A stretch of DNA of 64,000 nucleotides from NCBI GenBank assembly GCA_965153455.1, contig OZ234502.1:1467267-1531266 (forward strand), written 5' to 3'. Below the pieces are notes generated by a model. It saw only the letters and a program-made list of their open reading frames with translations, was not told where the DNA came from and ran no database searches. The DNA comes from Sphagnum compactum. Its lineage: Eukaryota; Bryophyta; Sphagnopsida; Sphagnales. The translations under genes were made by a program, and so were the position numbers. Shown in pieces: positions 60,201 through 64,000 of the stretch (the stretch's first letter is position 1; every line of letters begins with the position of its first letter).

Positions 60201-62738
60201 GGGGGTACTAATAAAGGGCACAATGACAGGCTATTGCAACCTACATGCCGGTTTTCACTAGCAGCAATATTTATTTTGGGGAAAAAAAAAAGGTGAGCTA
60301 GAGTTGCATAAGAAGTCCAAGACCATATAATTCACAGGGCTCTTGTGAAAATCCCCTCCGATCTAATTTGGATCATTGAATCCATCAGAGACATGTCTCT
60401 GGACATCAGTTGCAGAAAGCGTCCAGGTGCTGAAGAAGACTTATGTATGCCAGTGATTTTGTAGCTGCTGCTGGCTTGTTTAACCCCCCCCCCCCCCCCC
60501 CACCATGTAGTAGGTTAAGTAGTATTCAGTTTTCTGGGCAGCTTGGTCTACAACGTTAGAGAACAACAGTCTGTTAAGATCCTGTAAATAGTCCAACTGT
60601 TCCAAATTAGTAATGTTCTTTTTTCCAAGTCTCATACTGTGACTAGTAATCATTGACATCATTCACCATTGTGCGATGTTTTCCTAATTATTTCTTTTTA
60701 GGTCATGGGCTTAGGGATCAATGGATTTACAAGATGTTGGTTTTTAATATTGGCCCCTCTCAATGGTAACTGCTTAGACCAACTTTTAATTTTTTTTTCA
60801 AAGTTGTTAAAGTGGCTATAATAAGAAATAAAGAATGTATAATATGGCTATTTGAGTCATTTTTTAATAAAATAGTTGGCTATTTTTTTAAAATGGTTAA
60901 TTACATGGTTACCATAGTTTTTTAAGTGCAACAGTTTCATAATTTTGAAGTTTTTTAATAATTAATGTGGCTACTAAAGACATTTGAAAAATGTGCATTT
61001 TGGTGACAAAAGGGGTTGCAAGATAAACTTCACATTTCAAAACTTTATTCAAAGTCTAAATTTCAAAATTGACAAGTTCAAAACGATTTAAGATTTAAGT
61101 TCTATGCACATTGCGTAATTGAGCAAGTCACTAATATTTAAAGAGTTGAACCTTAGCTTCAAAAGAGACTTGCTTAGTGTAGAATAATGTTCCTACACCC
61201 ATAGCCCAACACAACCCCAACCATATACAAACAACAAAATACAATAGGATACAATTGAAACGTTAAGCCTTATTCCTTGTTCCATGCTACGTGGTTAGAT
61301 TCCTTATTAACCAACAAACTTGAAAGGACTTAACAAGGAATCAACAATCCATTATAGTAGAAAAAAAAACCATGAGGATATCATGAACTTTAAATTCTAG
61401 AGGCAATTTCAAAGTTCACATTATAAATGTGCATTATGCATTGTAGATAAGGTGCTCCAATAGAGAAGGACCTGGAAAATAGAATCTAGAATTGCCATTC
61501 ATAAAGGACCAATTATTTTAAAGAATCAACATAGTATTATTCTTTTACACTCCCCACAAGTTGATGGCCTCTTCAAATTGGAAGTTCCCAAGTGTGTAGA
61601 ACTATTGTGCTTAAAATCGAATGCACAAATCCAAATGGTATGTCAAGCAGTTCTTCAAGTTGTTTTTCATGAATGTCATTACCAAAAAAACAATGTTCAA
61701 CTTCCACAAACCCCAATACCTATACACAAGCTATCTTAACCAACTTAAAAATTTTGAAATCTTGCGCTTGAAGACAAAAAAATGAATCTTGGCCCATAAT
61801 CAGTTGTAAAGGTTCATGTTAGAAACCTCCTTCAAGATTGATTCATCCATACCCCATCTTTTCCCACCTTGTGGGGCTTGTAATAAGTAGTCTTGATAAC
61901 AATCAAACACCAATGGAATCAAGATTAGGGTTTTCAAACCAAAATTTTGGATAAATCATACCCAATGCAAACATTAATTTATGGTTTGGGAATTTTCCTT
62001 GTAATTCATCCATAGATCCTTGGTAGATTTTTCTCAACTTGCTTTCACATGAGTCATCACCAAGGGGAAATCTAGCTTCAACATAAGTTTTAGAGAGCTT
62101 GTTGCAACCAATGGTGGTTGGTAGAAAAATGTACTTGTGAATTTTCATTTATTCAGATTTTAATCAAAATATATTTAGCTTGTAGGGTAAAAGTAGGTTT
62201 GAAAAAAAAAATTGTCAATTGATTTCAAACATATTTAATACCTACTTTTATTATACTAAAGTTTTTCAAATTTCATAATCAATTTACTATAAACCTAATG
62301 AAAGCATAAATGTTTTCAAAATGAAACATAAAACACTTTCCAATATACTTTGTTAATTTTTTTAGAAAATTATCATATTTTAAAATAAGATTTTAAGTTT
62401 TGTTACTTTTTAATTTAATTTACCATGCTTGGACCCCATAGTCCTTACCTTTGACCAACAAATGAAAAAAAGGACAAACTGGACAAATTTTCTTGTCTTG
62501 TGTAGGGGACCTCTGTACCAACAAGATCTAAACGACAATCCATGGCAATGTCAATTAACTCATTTTGCACATGTTGGCTTTTGGGATTGAAGAGAAAGAC
62601 TTAATTCTATCCAATGGCCAGGAACTTTGAATTTTGACCCTACTTGTGTGCTTAAGCAAACTATCAAGTTTGGAATGAGTAGCTCGTCCTTCTTTTCTAC
62701 TTTCACGCAAATTTCACACTTGTCTTGAATGCACATTA
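57241..62738. other. Gene-free AT-rich stretch
   Basis: No gene is recognised. Contains an 18-C run (60484-60501) and a minus-strand open segment 62148-61903 resembling the degenerate frame at 57236-56912. The 61560-61700 stretch loosely resembles 40040-40120, suggesting a shared old repeat. Confidence 0.55.
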
Positions 62739-63103
62739 GAGTTATCCGTAAAGTCATGCCCTATTAGGCCTGAGTTGCACCCCTCATTTGATGCTTCATC
62801 CCCTCCTGCAAAGTCATGAAATTTTATTAAATAAGGGTATGAAATACTGAGACTCAGGATTAAATGGACTAGGCTCGAGAACATTTATAATTACAGGACA
62901 CATAGCAGCAGTGATTGTTTGAAGGCGATCAGGAAAAGAAATGACAGGGCAAACTCAGTTTAACACCAAATTTGCTGCTAAACTGAGTTTGATGCCCAGT
63001 TGAAGCCCAGTGTACCTTTTTTTTCCTGTTTTTTGAAATCTCATCCCCTATGTGACCAAACAGGGGGTTCCAGTGCCATCTTTTCCTGACTTTACGGATA
63101 ACT
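62739..63103. mobile_element. 365-bp Tourist/Harbinger-like MITE
   Basis: A 17-bp perfect terminal inverted repeat, AGTTATCCGTAAAGTCA, lies at about 62740-62756, with its reverse complement ending at 63103. TTA flanks both sides (62736-62738, 63104-63106), the 3-bp duplication typical of PIF/Harbinger elements. A central palindrome, AAACTCAGTTTA / TAAACTGAGTTT, lies near 62952-62990. No coding frame belongs to it. Confidence 0.8.
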
Positions 63104-63106
63104 TTA

Positions 63107-64000
63107 TTGATTCATGACTTCATGTAGCTGTTTAAAAAATACGAAGACCAGTGGACGAAAATTCCAGCATAGAATGGGAAAGTAGAAAGAACCTCAAACA
63201 AAATAGTTTATTTAATCAAGCACATCAAACCATTGAAAACTATATTAGTATTAAATCAAACAAAATTAGAATCAGGCACTTGTTTATCTGATGGGTTCAA
63301 AATGAAATCCATTGGAAGAAAAATGTCAATTAGAAATCCCAAGTTATTCAATTAAATTTCAAGAAAAATGGGAAAAATATTAGACCAAATTTAAAAACAA
63401 GGAGAAACACAAAGCTGGCCTTTGTGCAAAAATTGTGTTCAAAAGTCCTTTAATTCTAAAATATCCATAAGGTTGATGTCTGCAATTCAATCCATACCCA
63501 TAGGACATTTAATCCTTAACTTTTTCTTTTTCTTAAATGAAATTAGGGAATTCAACAACTAACCCACAATTGTAAACCAAGGAAATTAGGAGGGCAATCC
63601 CCATTAATTATTGATTGCATGTGTGACCTTCAAAATATTCTAGTGCCATGTTTTAATCACCCTAATACTTATTTTTAATCCATTTTCAAATCAGCATTTT
63701 TTTTTTGGGGAAAAAGTTTCACAAAATCTTGACCTTAAAATATAAAAGGAATATATTTTGTCACAATTTCCTTGTCTTTGGGAAAAAACCAAATTTTGGA
63801 GAAAAAAAGGAATTTGTGGAAAACTTCACCATGCAAATTTCAACTAAATTGTCTTTTTTTCAATGTTCTGAAGTAGGCGTGGGCAGGGAGCATCCCAAGG
63901 TAGGTTTTGCTTGCCTTTGAAATGACCGATCTTGATGCATTTGTTTATTTTGAGTCGTAAAGTTTCTGCATCTTCCAAAAGGAGATAATGATTATTCAAA
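63107..64000. other. Gene-free AT-rich end of window
   Basis: No gene, RNA or bounded element is recognised. The plus-strand frame at 63705-63920 has no family features. Confidence 0.5.

Overview
The window is nuclear DNA from a land plant. It is AT-rich, full of repeats, and carries three intron-containing genes whose exons can be joined in frame by hand. All three are plant genes: a JAZ/TIFY jasmonate repressor, an RNA polymerase II RPB9 subunit, and an organellar fused-chain glycyl-tRNA synthetase of the EDD1 type. The jasmonate repressor and the plastid-type synthetase place it in land plants. The transposon load and the low-complexity, unusually long JAZ protein would suit a large-genome seed-free plant such as a fern, but the species cannot be fixed from this sequence.

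Layout. 1-8940 is AT-rich and gene-free, with short tandem repeats and small DNA transposons; one of these carries a zinc-knuckle exon fragment. 8941-10240 is a repeat-rich leader/promoter. 10241-14589 (+) is the JAZ gene: 8 coding exons, 776 residues, with a TIFY motif and a Jas motif. 14590-21987 holds the JAZ downstream region, several families of tandem repeats and no recognisable gene. 21988-23567 (-) is RPB9: 4 exons, 114 residues. 23568-24504 is a 937-bp divergent intergenic region with three copies of a repeat. 24505-35908 (+) is the glycyl-tRNA synthetase: 36 exons, 1107 residues. 35909-40723 is gene-free.

40724-56905 is a nested transposon block. A decayed Ty3/gypsy-type LTR retrotransposon lies on the minus strand, with gag, protease, RT and integrase remnants and a long extra coding region between integrase and the 3' LTR. 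Its 5' LTR is interrupted by a 4.0-kb CACTA-like element and by a 616-bp terminal-inverted-repeat element. Removing both leaves an LTR of 601 bp against 607 bp for its partner. 56906-64000 is AT-rich with no intact gene and contains a 365-bp Tourist/Harbinger-like MITE.

The genes do not form a pathway. RPB9 and the synthetase are housekeeping genes arranged head to head and probably share a promoter region. JAZ is a hormone-signalling repressor. Three of the 45 inferred introns are GC-AG. About half of the synthetase introns carry short telomere-type (TTTAGGG) tracts.
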